From NCBI RefSeq assembly GCF_905147365.1, contig NC_056423.1, positions 5,064,501 through 5,128,500 on the forward strand: a stretch of DNA of 64,000 nucleotides, read 5' to 3'. Made by a program: the position numbers and the translations under genes. The DNA is from Aricia agestis. Its lineage: Eukaryota > Arthropoda > Insecta > Lepidoptera > Lycaenidae. How positions within the stretch are numbered: position 1 is the stretch's first letter; each line of letters opens with the position of its first letter. Below the pieces are notes generated by a model. The model was not told where the DNA came from and searched no databases. It saw nothing but the letters and a program-made list of their open reading frames with translations. Of this stretch, positions 1 through 9,961 are shown piece by piece.

Positions 1-500
1 CGTGCCGATGCATCTGCATCGTGCAACTGGCGTAAAAAAAGTGTTATTTCATCGAAAAGGGCACAGCATCAAGATGGCCACTATTCGCATTCTATACAAT
101 TATTTTATTAAGATCAAGGTTGTTTTCTTTTTGCAGTTAACGGTCTCGTGCGAGCTAAATATAGGCTGCGCAGGAGTCTATGGCAAATTCCTTCGGTTGT
201 GTTAAAAATATACTTGCATATTTTGTTTGCCAAGGTGCTGATGTGACATTTAATTTTTTTTAATTTTTGACATGTGTGGTACCATCTGCCCTTTAAAATT
301 GCGTTCTATGTTTTATAGACAACTATTAATACCTAACATTTAAGGTGCAGATCAAATTATTATCCTTATAAGGGATGATTTATGTCATAAATATTTGACC
401 ACCTTTCCGATAATTGGCATTAAGTTAATTACCAACAGACATTATTAGCGATAATGATAGGGCAGAACATACGACATCATTTACCAGTATAATGTGGCTT
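1..500. other. unannotated AT-rich stretch
   Basis: No gene or repeat recognised. The frame open from base 2 to 205 has no domain resemblance, no obvious splice signals and ordinary AT-rich composition; I treat it as chance. Confidence 0.5.
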
Positions 501-622
501 GATCTCTCCTTTTTTTGGGACAGAATTTAGACAACGTAAACATAATTAATTAAACAGACCCTTGTCTGTTTAATTAATTATGTTTACGTTGTCTAAATTC
601 TGTCCCAAAAAAAGGAGAGATC
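501..622. repeat. perfect 59-bp inverted repeat (hairpin)
   Basis: Arms 501-559 and 564-622 are exact reverse complements over 59 bases, separated by the 4-base loop cctt. The outer end reads gatctctccttttttt and the inner end taaacagac. The right arm overlaps by four bases (gatc) with a second inverted repeat made from tRNA-SINE sequence (619-827). No mismatch is visible, so the palindrome is either young or maintained by gene conversion. It could be a MITE, the scar of a fold-back rearrangement or an assembly product. Confidence 0.9.
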
Positions 623-827
623 TCTCGCCAGTCGTGTCGGTCTTACGTCCCACTGGGTTATGAGAGTAAAAGGAATAGAGAGTGCTCTTGTGTACTGCGC
701 ACACAATTGGGCACTATAAAATTACTCCTACGTAACAGGCCTGGTTTCAATTAAACTGGGTACAATTAAATAGGTTACCAGAGATAAGGATCTCTTGTCG
801 TAAGACCGACACGACTGGCGAGAGATC
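619..827. repeat. fold-back of tRNA-SINE body and tail
   Basis: A 29-bp perfect inverted repeat (619-647 and 799-827, starting gatctctcgccagtcg) brackets a plus-strand SINE tail. The bases from 623 to about 750 match the 3' part of the full-length SINE at 42558-42918 (cccactgggttatgagag, then gagtgctcttgtgtactgcg). The second arm is the minus-strand SINE that continues to about 1024. The tail of one copy has therefore been joined in opposite orientation to the body of another. The end of the plus-strand tail lacks the (ATT)n run. Confidence 0.75.
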
Positions 828-1024
828 AGGCGCAGGACCGACTTTTTACATGCCCATCCGACGCATGGATCATCTTGTCAGACAATCAGGTGATCAGCCT
901 GCATCGTCCTAACCAAACTTGAAAATAATATGTTTCCAACGCGAGAATCGAACCCACGACCTCCGAGCCACGCTCGCTCGGATCGCGAGGATCCACGCTC
1001 TAAACCACTAGACCACGGAGGCGG
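799..1024 (-). repeat. tRNA-derived SINE, 5' two-thirds
   Basis: Read on the minus strand this begins gcctccgtggtctagtgg near 1022 and contains a box B-like gggttcgattctcg. It matches the intact SINE at 42558-42918 up to the ggcgagagatc block. The tRNA-like head has a longer variable region than the 42.5-kb copy. The 3' tail is missing or displaced into the inverted block 619-790. It is not a functional tRNA gene: the aminoacyl-stem partner is absent and the sequence continues as SINE body. Confidence 0.75.
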
Positions 1025-1069
1025 TAACCAATTAGAATGATGGTACCTATGCCACAACTAGAGAGATAA

Positions 1070-1256
1070 AAAACACTACCGACTTTACATTACCATACGT
1101 GATAAGACACATTGATCATCTTATCAGATATTAGATAATAATCATTATTATTATTGATCAGCCTACATTGTCCTTACCAAACTTATAGGCATCATTTTTA
1201 CGCGAGAATAAAACCCACGATCTTCAAGAGCTAAGCTCTAAACCCACGGAGGCGTT
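1070..1256 (-). repeat. degraded second tRNA-SINE copy
   Basis: Minus-strand sequence with recognisable but decayed SINE landmarks: the cgcctccgtggg head near 1250, a box B relic around 1205-1220, and the ggctgatcaataat / ttatcagat body. An ATT-rich run sits at 1138-1155. It lies about 50 bp beyond the head of the better-preserved copy, in the same orientation. Much older than its neighbour. Confidence 0.55.
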
Positions 1257-2419
1257 AGACGCATCCGCCCTAAGTTGTTTAACCTCAAACAGTTAAGAAC
1301 AGTTTAAACTGCCTGTACCGATCGAGATATTTCTACCGTAGCATGTAAATCGGAGATTAATTATGGCTAGATACAAGCAGCTATCGCGATATAATATACG
1401 GTTATCTGACACAGTCTGGGCCCTTCGAAATTGCTGGTTGCGGTTTTATAGTGCAGTCCCGTTGGAAAGGATTTGCTGAGGCTGGCTTGCGGAATCTATT
1501 CTTTCTACCCAATTTGACGCTACTTTTACCTCTTTTTGACCTACATCCGATATTTTTATCTAATATTGTATCAATTTTTGTTTCAAATTTACTTTCGGAA
1601 CAGCGTTCAAATATCATTATTATTTATTAGCTTTAATGATTGTATTTTTACTAAATGTTTTTTTTCTGTGTCCAAAATGCGGCACGTTTTTTGTAAAGGG
1701 CGGTTTCTTTGACCATCTTCACATGTTTACTTTTGCCCTAAAACAACACATTAACTAATCAAGTTTTATTGCTAGAGCGAACAAGTGGTTATAAAGAAGC
1801 CCAAGTCTACACCAAATATAAGTTGAGTTGGTCAGGTTTCTTTAAAAATTCAGAAGGAAAAGACAAAATTGCCATGGCTCATTACATGTATGAGTAATTA
1901 CAAAATTACCCTCCTCTTTTTTTTTAATGTTCAAAATCCTCCTCTTTAATATCGTAACGATTTACAATGACAATAAAGAATCTACATTCTACATAAATAT
2001 TTGGTATTGGCATTATATTGAGTTTAGGCAAAAGAAACCCATAAACGAAGATGGTAATCTGGTGACTGGTAAGGATTATTATTATATAGGTACATTACGA
2101 CTTCTCGCATTAACCTGTGTCCTACAGTGCCCGGTGGCCTGACGATGAGCATTCGGCGATTTGTGTGGTTTTGATCAAAGTCCCGATACACGGAAGCGTT
2201 TATTCCTCTCACGTGGGCTTAACGGTGTCGAACATCACGATACAGCTATTCGCTCCGACTATTGTCTTGTTTAACTATCGTCTTTACTATGATTGTGAAG
2301 AATCTGATCGTTTGCTGAAGAAATTTTTGCAATATTGTTATCGTGCATGGTTGTTTCATACTTGTTATAGCTACTAGAATTAAGCGTTTTAATATAGTTA
2401 CCAATTACAGTAAATACAC
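1257..2419. other. unannotated stretch
   Basis: Three overlapping open frames of 62-86 codons on both strands between 1.9 and 2.4 kb have no recognisable domain and mutually exclude one another. No repeat family from elsewhere in the window was matched here. Confidence 0.45.
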
Positions 2420-2422
2420 TTA

Positions 2423-2550
2423 GGGCCTGTTTCACCACTTTCTGATGAAGTGCCTAATAAGCTATTCACAACTTTTTTGACAGATTCTCCATACTTGATC
2501 TGTCAAGTTAATTGGTGGATAGCCTTATCAGGAAGTGGTGAAACAGGCCC
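2423..2550. mobile_element. Harbinger-type MITE, copy 1
   Basis: Terminal inverted repeats start gggcctgtttcaccact and end with the complement; they are about 25 bp long with few differences. The 128-bp element is flanked by TTA at 2420-2422 and 2551-2553. A three-base TWA duplication with GGGCCTGTTTCACCA-like ends is typical of PIF/Harbinger elements. The interior holds a smaller inverted pair, gacagat and atctgtc, and has no coding capacity. Four more copies lie at 24.3, 28.6, 32.9 and 51.8 kb. Confidence 0.85.
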
Positions 2551-2553
2551 TTA

Positions 2554-4025
2554 ACATTTTGCCAGTGATCTCGGCAGCATAAAATTGGTAGCTTTAATCT
2601 CTTTGAGGGCTTTGAGGGATTTTTAAAGGTTACATCATTAGAGAGAAAATTGCTCTGTTGTGTAAAATTTGAAGATTCTGGATCTGGAGTCTGGTTCAAT
2701 GGTTCTGAAAGGATTTTTATATTCCAAACCAACCAACTATGAAGCTAGTTAATATGGCATTTGAATTAAGATTGATCACTTTTTACCGTTGCTTGTAATA
2801 ATAAAAGAGTAAGAAAGGGATATATTTAAAACCTCGCATGAATATCCTTGAAACAGCCCACAAAAACAAAACTGAAGGAACATGACAGAAATGCATTATA
2901 GGGCCCTACATGGTAATTACAGATACTCTGTCATCCATTACATTCCTTGGCTCGGAGGCATAGATGGGATCGTGTTATGATCCGTAGTTTTTATGCCGAC
3001 GTGCAAGGGAAAATGCACCTTAAGGACGGACCATTAGACGAGTCATGTCATTATATAGCAATAAACTAGAGTATGACATAACGCAGCTTCGTGGGTCTAA
3101 TTGCGTGCGATGACCATTCTCGAAGATCGATAAGGTCTAATTTTGATCGGTAACAGTATCTGATATCTGAATGCTTGTTAAAATTGATGATCTGAACGGT
3201 CATGAGAAACTTAGGAATAATCCAGGTTTCGGACTTATTATTTTACTTTATCTTCGATATTTTTTTACAGGAAACGACAGCGTGTGAAAAGAAGAAAGGA
3301 AAAGCACATGAATTTGGTTTACATCTTTTGCTCTTGCAATAAAATTGGCAACTACAGTATGTATTTGTGGTCCAAAATCCAAATGACGGGGTCAACCATA
3401 TCATAGTTGGTTTGAATTTTTTTTCACGTTTTGGCCATGGCCCATGATGGATAACTTTTGCAGCAAGATTGAGCGGCTGTGTACATTATTCCCAACATAT
3501 ATCAATCTTGGGCAATTATAAACGAATGTGGGCGTTTGTGATTGCCTATATTTGTCCATTTTGGTCAACATGACCTGGTCAATACGGCTCTACAATCGTT
3601 TGAATTTTCTCCCGCTTGGTTGTCTATCGCTTTGTCTATGACAGAACCTATGCGGTAACAGAGATGGGCAGGGCTGCATGGTTCATTACTCTGTTAATAA
3701 TTTGATATTCTAGAGTGCTTATTTATTCATTACACCGTAGCCTGGAGCAATCGTGCGATAAGCTATTTAATAACTGCAAGTCTAACATTTATCGCTAGGC
3801 CGTTCACTTACAGTTTCTGCTTTTCTTTCTTTTATTTTGTTTTATTTTTGTTGTTGTCTCTTCTTTTCCCTATTCTTTTCTATCTTTTATAGAATTTTCC
3901 TTTAGGACCTCTGTTGTGATAGTACTTCTTATAACCGTAGGCATAAGAAGGAGGAGTAAGACAGGGCTCTAAAAAGGATACTATACCACTGCTAATATGT
4001 ACTAAAAGGGCAATTATATCTCACA
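2554..4025. other. unannotated stretch
   Basis: No open frame above 75 codons makes sense and no repeat landmark was found. The 3810-3900 part is strongly T-rich on the plus strand. Confidence 0.4.
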
Positions 4026-4320
4026 CTAGATGTCCCGCGCGGCTTCGCCCGCGTAAATTAGGTATTCTACGGAAACCGTACATTTTCCCATAAAAAATAG
4101 CTCTTATGTCCCTACTCCCTTCACTTGGTTTACACATTTTCACATTTTCCTGAGTTTCTTCGGTCGTATTAGTCTTAGCGTGATAATATATAGCCTATAG
4201 TCTTACTCGATAAATTAGCTATCTAACACTGAAATAAGTTTTTAATCGACCAGTAGTTCCTGAGATTAGCGCGTTGAAGCAAACAAACTCTCAAGCAATA
4301 TTAAGTATAGATTTTTTCAA
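4026..4320 (-). mobile_element. Helitron-like element, family B
   Basis: Read on the minus strand it ends in a GC-rich hairpin (gcgggc, gaa, gccgcgc), then ggacat and CTAG, with CTAG at 4026-4029. That is the architecture of a Helitron 3' end. The other end carries agtttgtttgcttcaacgcg and the ataataagt/ttaatatt signature near 4305. Related pieces lie at 21.6, 30.5, 43.2 and 49.9 kb. No Rep/helicase coding sequence is present, so it is non-autonomous. Confidence 0.65.
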
Positions 4321-4359
4321 TTATCTCTTGACAAACTCGAGTCTCTATCTAAAAGACTA

Positions 4360-5012
4360 TGAAAAGTACCAATAACAGGGTCATTATAGGCTCATAAGTC
4401 ATAACCATGGGACGATGTATGGTATAAAAATATGGTAGTGATGATAATGATGATGATGAATGTAATTTGCATAGTAGCATATGCTTTCCGTTCTTAAAAC
4501 AACGCCGAAACTCCCAAACTTGTATCTATAAAGAATCAGGAGTTCTCTCAGCACCTTCCGAACCACGGTATACCAGGTATACCTCGGTGCAAAATCTTAC
4601 TTGTTGGTAGCATAATATGCTTAGAATACTTCTCACCACATGTTTCCATATAAATTTTGAGGAGTTCCCTCGAGTAATTATGCATCCTTCATCAGATCAC
4701 CACTTTTGTAAATATAATACCAAATTGGGATGATACCCTATATACCAAAAGAAATTTTTTGAGAATCGGTTAACAAACTGCGGAGTAATCGTTGAACATA
4801 AGAAAACGAACATAACACCTCCCCCATTTTGAAAGTCGGTTAAAATTGTAGCCTATGTGTTATTCTGATTATTCTGATGTATAAGCTATATTATTGTAAA
4901 GTTTCATTAAAATCCGTTCAGTAGTTTTTGCGTGAAAGAGTAACAAACATCCATACATCCACACATCCATACATCCAAACAAACTTTCGCCTTTATAATA
5001 TTAGTAGGATAT
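4360..5012 (-). mobile_element. Helitron-like element, family C, copy 1
   Basis: Minus-strand counterpart of the element at 15719-16289. Landmarks in order on the plus strand are atgaaaagtaccaataacag, a GAT-repeat run at 4438-4460, a conserved block ending in tcagcaccttccgaacc, aaaatccgttcagtag, repeated catacatccacacatcc, and the terminal cctttataatattagtagg at 5010. It holds a small reading frame shared with the other copy but interrupted. The 3' end (near 4360) is not cleanly defined because family B sequence abuts it. Confidence 0.65.
4375..4612 (+). pseudogene. small frame of Helitron-like element, disrupted
   Basis: An ATG-started frame (MKSTNNRVII...) on the plus strand runs into a stop after 12 codons. 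A few dozen bases later the frame reopens and reads to a stop at about 4612 with the segment HSSICFPFLKQRRNSQTCIY. The same peptide lies in the same position in the second copy (16038-16232, minus strand), where it is uninterrupted. Function unknown; no domain recognised. Conservation could simply reflect the DNA-level similarity of two copies of a non-coding element. Confidence 0.4.
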
Positions 5013-5118
5013 CAAACCTAATTATAAAAGTAGATGAATGGATAATAAAAATGAGAAAATATTTTTACTTACGTGCCTTTGAAAATAATCATGTCGTTGC
5101 TGTTTGCACCGCACCTTC

Positions 5119-5314
5119 GGGGCTAAAATGGTCACATTTAGCGATTCCTCTCAATCAATTCAGCAAATGAATTGTCAAAACTGTCAAACTGACAAATGTC
5201 AAATTAGTACGAATTAGTAGACATGAATTGCAAGCAAACTTGCATTTTGCGAATTTAAAAAAACGAATCAATTATCATAATATTATGATTCTCGAAAGCG
5301 ACCATTTTAGCCCC
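5119..5314. mobile_element. MITE with GGGGCTAAAATGG ends, copy 1
   Basis: Terminal inverted repeats ggggctaaaatggtc / gaccattttagcccc bound 196 bp. The interior contains the direct motifs aactgtcaaactgacaaatg and an AT-rich palindromic centre tatcataatattatgat. Two further copies lie at 23148-23345 and 61936-62100; at those two sites the flanking bases are GC on both sides, but not here. No coding sequence. Confidence 0.8.
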
Positions 5315-6615
5315 ACTTACTATATAATATGTTATAGCTCATATTAAATACTATAAGATATATATTTATTTATATGGTTATAGCGTAATTGATAATGTTT
5401 GCACAGCGACCTACTTAGCTCATGTACGTGCGTAAACGCATCTGGAGCTAGGGTTGTGGATTGTAAATAAATTAGGTTTTAAGCTTAAAATTGCTGAAAA
5501 CAGTAAAAAAAAAATCCGATCTTAACTTTAAACAACATACAAACGAATGGACAGAATATAATGAATTAAGAAACAATATACAAAATATTATAATGTTGTG
5601 TAATACAAAATATAGTATAAAGGTAGAGTTTGAAATTATGTTCTTAGTTTCTTGATGAAAATTTAAATTATACAATCTTAATATGAATACCACTTATTGT
5701 CAAAGTGTTGAATTATCTAATACCTATCTTGTTTTTGACAATACTAATATGTCACTGTCGTCGGTGGCCTATGTTAAGTCTGCAGGGGATAGTATCTATA
5801 GATCTCTATTTTAATTTGGATGTTTGTCTATTATCCCCATCGTATTCACCATAAACAAAATTCAACAGCTTCCAATATTAAATTCTACCCCATGCTGACC
5901 CTAGCTCCTGGTCACGTTAATGTACAGCTGTATAGAGCCAGACTCCTACAATAGTCGACTGTAGTCACCAGACTGTGTCATTACATGTTACTAACACTAA
6001 CGATTACGATAACGCGTTCTCAATCGAACTTCGAAGCGATGGCCGATGACGCATGGATTTATGGGACGCATTCGATAAAATTGCATTTTCTCGATTTCTG
6101 TTATTTTTATTGTAAATTGGTACTCACTCATAATAATAATAATTGTTATTACCCAATGACAAATTTGTGTGAATAAATGATACACATTACAATGACGATT
6201 TCCTAAATTGTTAAAGTTATGTGTAAAATATAACATAACAATGGAACTTGGTTAGTAGGTCGGATTTGTTTACTAAGAATATACCAAAATAATATTTGAA
6301 TATCAACAAGAATTCAAAGGAATGTCATGACAACCCTGTAACCACAGTGTTCGAGAAACATGCAATTTTGAGAAATCAATTCAATAAAATCCAGTTACAC
6401 ATAGTCCTTAATTAGACACGTCCAACGCTTGTTGACGATAATCTCTGCTTTAATCATGGTTATTATACCTTGGAGCCTATGAGAGTATTTCTTATATGGT
6501 TTCTAAAAGGGTCCTCCGGTCGTCGTCTCGAATTATTTTATCTGTAAAAGTAAATTTATCTCAATATACCGGGATATGTACCTCAATAATTCTGTTAATT
6601 TATAATAATGCAGCA
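5315..6615. other. unannotated stretch
   Basis: Open frames of 61-79 codons on opposite strands around 5.5-5.7 and 6.0-6.2 kb overlap each other and carry no domain. Short A runs and an ATA microsatellite (6127-6142) are the only features. Confidence 0.4.
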
Positions 6616-6619
6616 TTAA

Positions 6620-6785
6620 GCCAGGACGCACATTATGCGAAATTTCTGATCAGAAAAATTCGGACGCCCCGCCGGAACTCACTCTGCTCATGAATACATT
6701 TTCTTGTTCTGACGTGTCAAAATGTATGAGCGGGGTGGGGCGTCCGAATTTTTCTGATCAGAAATTCGGAAAATGTGCAGCCGGG
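6620..6785. mobile_element. TTAA-flanked inverted-repeat element
   Basis: 166 bp bounded by TTAA at 6616-6619 and 6786-6789. The arms share a perfect core, aaatttctgatcagaaaaa / ttcggacgcccc, and are weaker at the outermost bases (gccaggacgc against cccggctgc). A TTAA duplication is characteristic of piggyBac and Kolobok elements, but the arms here are much longer than typical piggyBac ends. Non-coding; the 65-codon frame across it is a shadow. Confidence 0.6.
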
Positions 6786-6856
6786 TTAATGCAGTATCGC
6801 TCCTTCTTAAATCCAGTGAATGGATAGAATATGTAGACCTATCAAACCACAAAACG

Positions 6857-6891
6857 TCAAACCGACGTTAATCTTTGGTTTGACGTTTATG
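6857..6891. repeat. short hairpin
   Basis: Arms aaacgtcaaacc and ggtttgacgttt are perfect complements around an 11-base loop. Nothing else marks it as a known element. Confidence 0.6.
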
Positions 6892-7005
6892 AGATTCTTT
6901 TAGCTGTTTGATAGCACGGGCTGGATCAACCACCAAGCTGCACTTAATTGCATTGAATAGTAGAATCTAGGTGCCGATGGTAATAATACAGGTATGGTAT
7001 GAATA

Positions 7006-7045
7006 GAATATAGATGGTCATAATATAGATGGTCATAATATAGGT
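7006..7045 (+). repeat. short tandem repeat
   Basis: The unit atagatggtcataat occurs twice in a row, followed by related TATAGATG/TATAGTGATG sequence. The local 78-codon frame inherits the repeat and is not credible. Confidence 0.6.
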
Positions 7046-7233
7046 TTGAATAGATATATAGTGATGATAATAATATAGCTATGAATATTCTAGGAAAGGG
7101 TCTTAGACACGACGACACGTTAATAATAGTGCCCATCGGCCGTGAGGTTGGTGCTGATAAGGCTCAATGTTACACTATATAATGCCCACAATGTTACCGG
7201 ATTTTCATTAATTATCAATTAAGATAGTGTATA

Positions 7234-7493
7234 CAGGGTGTAACAAAAATAAGTGATAATACTTTAGGATGTGTACGTGTTCCTTGTAGAGAGTTCACTG
7301 TGAAAGTAGCAGCGCTGAAAAACCAAAATTTTTTTCACTTTTGTATGGGGAAACTCGTGACGCTCGGGCCCTTGCCCATACAAAAGTGAAAAAAAATGTC
7401 GTCTTTCAGATCTGCTGCTACTTTTACAGTGAGCTCTCTACAAGATACACATATACACCCTAAAGTATTACCACTTATTTTTGTTACACACTG
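7234..7493. mobile_element. TA-flanked palindromic element, copy 1
   Basis: About 260 bp that is nearly one inverted repeat: cagggtgtaacaaaaataag at the left and its complement at the right, meeting at a centre near gacgctcgggcccttgcc. Flanking TA at 7232-7233 and 7494-7495 suggests a Tc1/mariner-type or other TA-targeting MITE. Further copies: 21028-21279, 41653-41911, a broken copy at 32829-33355 and a fragment at 51925-52015. The 113-codon minus-strand frame across the palindrome is a shadow. Confidence 0.8.
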
Positions 7494-7802
7494 TATATTA
7501 ATGGAGATATTATTTCCTGTATATTTAGAGTAAGGAGAGTCTAAGATATTAAATGATAAAGTAAAATTACGATATAATTCCGAGTCAGCCTCTCGCCTAT
7601 CTCGATTGTAGAAAACCCCGAAAAATTCTCCTTTGATAGGAAAATAAATATTAATGAAAGCTTTACTTGCAAGCAAAAAAATATGTTTACAACTGCAATT
7701 CCCGTGGTGCTTTCCCTTTTGTTCTTTGGTTTTCGGTCATTGCAACTTTGTGCTGTCTCCCGCTTTTTAAGGTGAGGAAAAACTATATACTTCCTACTCC
7801 TC

Positions 7803-7965
7803 CTATCTTCTTCTGATTAAATTCGTCGCGGGTCTCAAGACAGCTTTAGCATGTCCCTCGGGCCTCGGTCCCCCTGAGATCATATCAAAGGTTTTTCGTG
7901 GTTGGATACCGCTGTCGATCCTGGCGACATAGGAGATACAGTGGTGGGAATGTGTGGTTTGCCAA
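7803..7965 (-). repeat. dispersed repeat R, copy 1
   Basis: On the minus strand this shares about 100 bp with 13912-14015 on the plus strand, including gtcgccaggatcgacagcgg, tatccaaccacgaaaa and tgatatgatctcagg. In both copies the same frame is open across the shared block and gives ARIDSGIQPRK followed by FDMISG. No domain recognised. It could be a decayed piece of a transposon gene or simply a non-coding repeat in which the frame happens to be open. Confidence 0.55.
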
Positions 7966-8017
7966 AGCCCGTTTGAAAAATAAAAACTGCAATAGTTATT
8001 TGATACAGCTCCATAAT

Positions 8018-8318
8018 AAGCGGCTAAAACCTTTACCATTTAATACAAGTATTAGTCGATTGTTCTCAAAAGCCCCATCAGAGCACCGCTGATCCCGACA
8101 ACAATAGAATACAGTAGCATTTCCTGGAATCCGCGATCGAAGTAAAAAAGCCTCTATTTTTAAAAATAATTAATTTAAGTACCAACCGAAGAAGTAAGAA
8201 CATAGCTACCACTATGTTTTTACTTCTTCGGTTCGGTTGATACGGCTAAGTATACAATAAACGGCTAAAACCTTTACCACTTGTTACCGGTATTAGGTGA
8301 TTGTTATCAAATAAAGCC
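8018..8318 (+). repeat. pair of ~55-bp direct repeats around a hairpin
   Basis: The block cggctaaaacctttaccac with the following attag-gattgtt and aaagcc occurs at about 8020-8075 and again at 8262-8318. Between them is an inverted repeat with arms accgaagaagtaag (8185 on) and cttacttcttcggt-like sequence to 8232. This could be an insertion flanked by a long duplication, or a rearranged element. Confidence 0.5.
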
Positions 8319-8319
8319 T

Positions 8320-9480
8320 TTATTTACAAACATTTTGCATAGTTGCATAACAGTTATGTTAAATGTCGTTTTGCATGTACCGTTATTGTCGGTAACATTC
8401 TCTCAGCAACGTGACCTATGGAATATGTACTAAATCATGTTTTCCGATGTGCATTTACTACAAATGCACATTTATCCTAATTATAGTACCCGATGTGATG
8501 ATTTTATAAACTTCATGGGTTCCTAGGAAAGTGTAATGTCACTTTAGCGTTTGCTATAATTATAAAGGTTATTAAAATTGTAAGCGTAAATAAAATATTT
8601 CCTTACATTAAAGTGACTACAAAGTACTGCAGACGTGCTTGCACCTAGTATTATAATATAGTAAGTGAGTATAATATTTTGTGCTTGTACAATTTATGAG
8701 CACTGTTTAACAATTTTCAACTCAGGCCTGTTATAACTTCTAACGCTATCTTTATCTATAATATTATGTTCATAGTGAGTACTTCCATCAGAAAGCATAA
8801 TGCCACCATCACAAATCGAAACCATAATGTTTCCACTGTAGTGAATACCAAATCATGTTTTCCGACAACGTAAATTTTTAAAATACACTTAACGCTTAAC
8901 CAATCAATGGGAACGCACCACCATTGATTGCCATTAGTGAATGCTAATTCAACACATATACCACATATACCAACTGGTTTAAACGCATCACTTACTACAT
9001 TCGTGCTATTTTTAGTCGCCACTCGTCCTATTTCACTTACTACTTGTTCTGCTTGATCTTGATTATTTTCTGCAATTTTATGAAGCGATTGAGAGGTTTA
9101 TGAAGGGACATTTACGTGTCAGCCGCAGCGGTTATGCAAAATTATTTCGTAAAATATGGTAAAAAAAGAATAAGTCTAGTTAAATATTATGTTGATCTGG
9201 AAAATTTTGACTACTGCAGTTGTAATGTCGCAGACTTTTGCAAATAAAGGCAAGAAGTTAAGAAATATAAATTAAGTAAAAATTATATGCAACAGTGGAC
9301 AGACTAGGATTAATCGAATTAATGCACAATTTGTGTGAGCCTACAGTACAAAGTGCTTTGAAGGGCTCGTAAAGGTGACATGGAGCATGTGAGCTTACTC
9401 GCTAACTTTATAATGCCACCAATGTGATAATACTGAGAAGTGTTGGGAATTACTACGCGACGGAGGTTCGTTTTAATTCG
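8320..9480. other. unannotated stretch
   Basis: Contains a small inverted repeat at 8453-8472 (gtgcattt / aaatgcac) and a decayed inverted pair near 8535-8620 (aatgtcactttag / ttaaagtgac). No credible gene; the 88-codon frame at 8756-9022 has no domain. Confidence 0.4.
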
Positions 9481-9554
9481 TCGGCGTAAAAGTTTGAAGT
9501 CCACTCGGTGAGACGCATGGCCGCTCCGCGCGGCGCCTCGGTTCTGCAACTTGA

Positions 9555-9596
9555 GTCACCGTCAGTTTGCTCGCGCTGTCCGCGCAGCTCACTCGT
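9555..9596 (+). promoter_or_regulatory. possible TATA-less core promoter (Inr + DPE)
   Basis: An initiator-like TCAGTT with its A at 9564 is followed at +28 to +33 by ACTCGT (9591-9596), a five-of-six match to the arthropod downstream promoter element RGWYVT. No TATA box is at -30. The surrounding 9480-9620 is clearly richer in GC and CpG than its neighbourhood. The two motifs are short and could be chance; the evidence lies in their exact spacing plus the downstream splice donor. Confidence 0.35.
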
Positions 9597-9955
9597 GTGT
9601 GGCGACTCGTCGCATTTTTGATACACATTCAAAACGATTTTCAAAGTTTAAGACCGGTAATATCCGTTAAACCGTCGCTTTGGTTGCGACTCCTCCGGAC
9701 ATCCATATTTCGCTCTGCGAAACTGACGCTTCGTTCTGTTAACGCCAGTTTTAACAGATATTTTTGAAGAACCGTATGCTACTTCCTGCGCCTCGGAATC
9801 AGCAGGTTTAGTGCTAAGTTTTGTGAAGTGTGTGTATTTAGTGTCAAGTGATACAAGTCTTAATTTGTTTGCAACAAGCGAACACAAGATCTGGATTATT
9901 GATTTTGTACTTGGATACGTCTGCATCTGGAATAAGCAATTCAACTGTACAAAAG
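9564..9955 (+). other. possible non-coding first exon
   Basis: From the initiator-like site to AAAAG|GTAAGT (donor GT at 9956), a full match to the consensus 5' splice site. The sequence has the look of an insect 5' leader (gtgaagtgtgtg, aagtgatacaagt). Its only ATG, at 9774, opens a frame of about a dozen codons ending at a stop, so the exon would be untranslated or carry a short upstream frame. No acceptor or coding exon is identifiable in the window. Without transcripts this is a hypothesis. Confidence 0.3.
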
Positions 9956-9961
9956 GTAAGT

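Noticed and set aside
7335..7676. 113-codon minus-strand frame
   Set aside because: It crosses a near-perfect palindrome (7234-7493) and has no domain; a repeat shadow.
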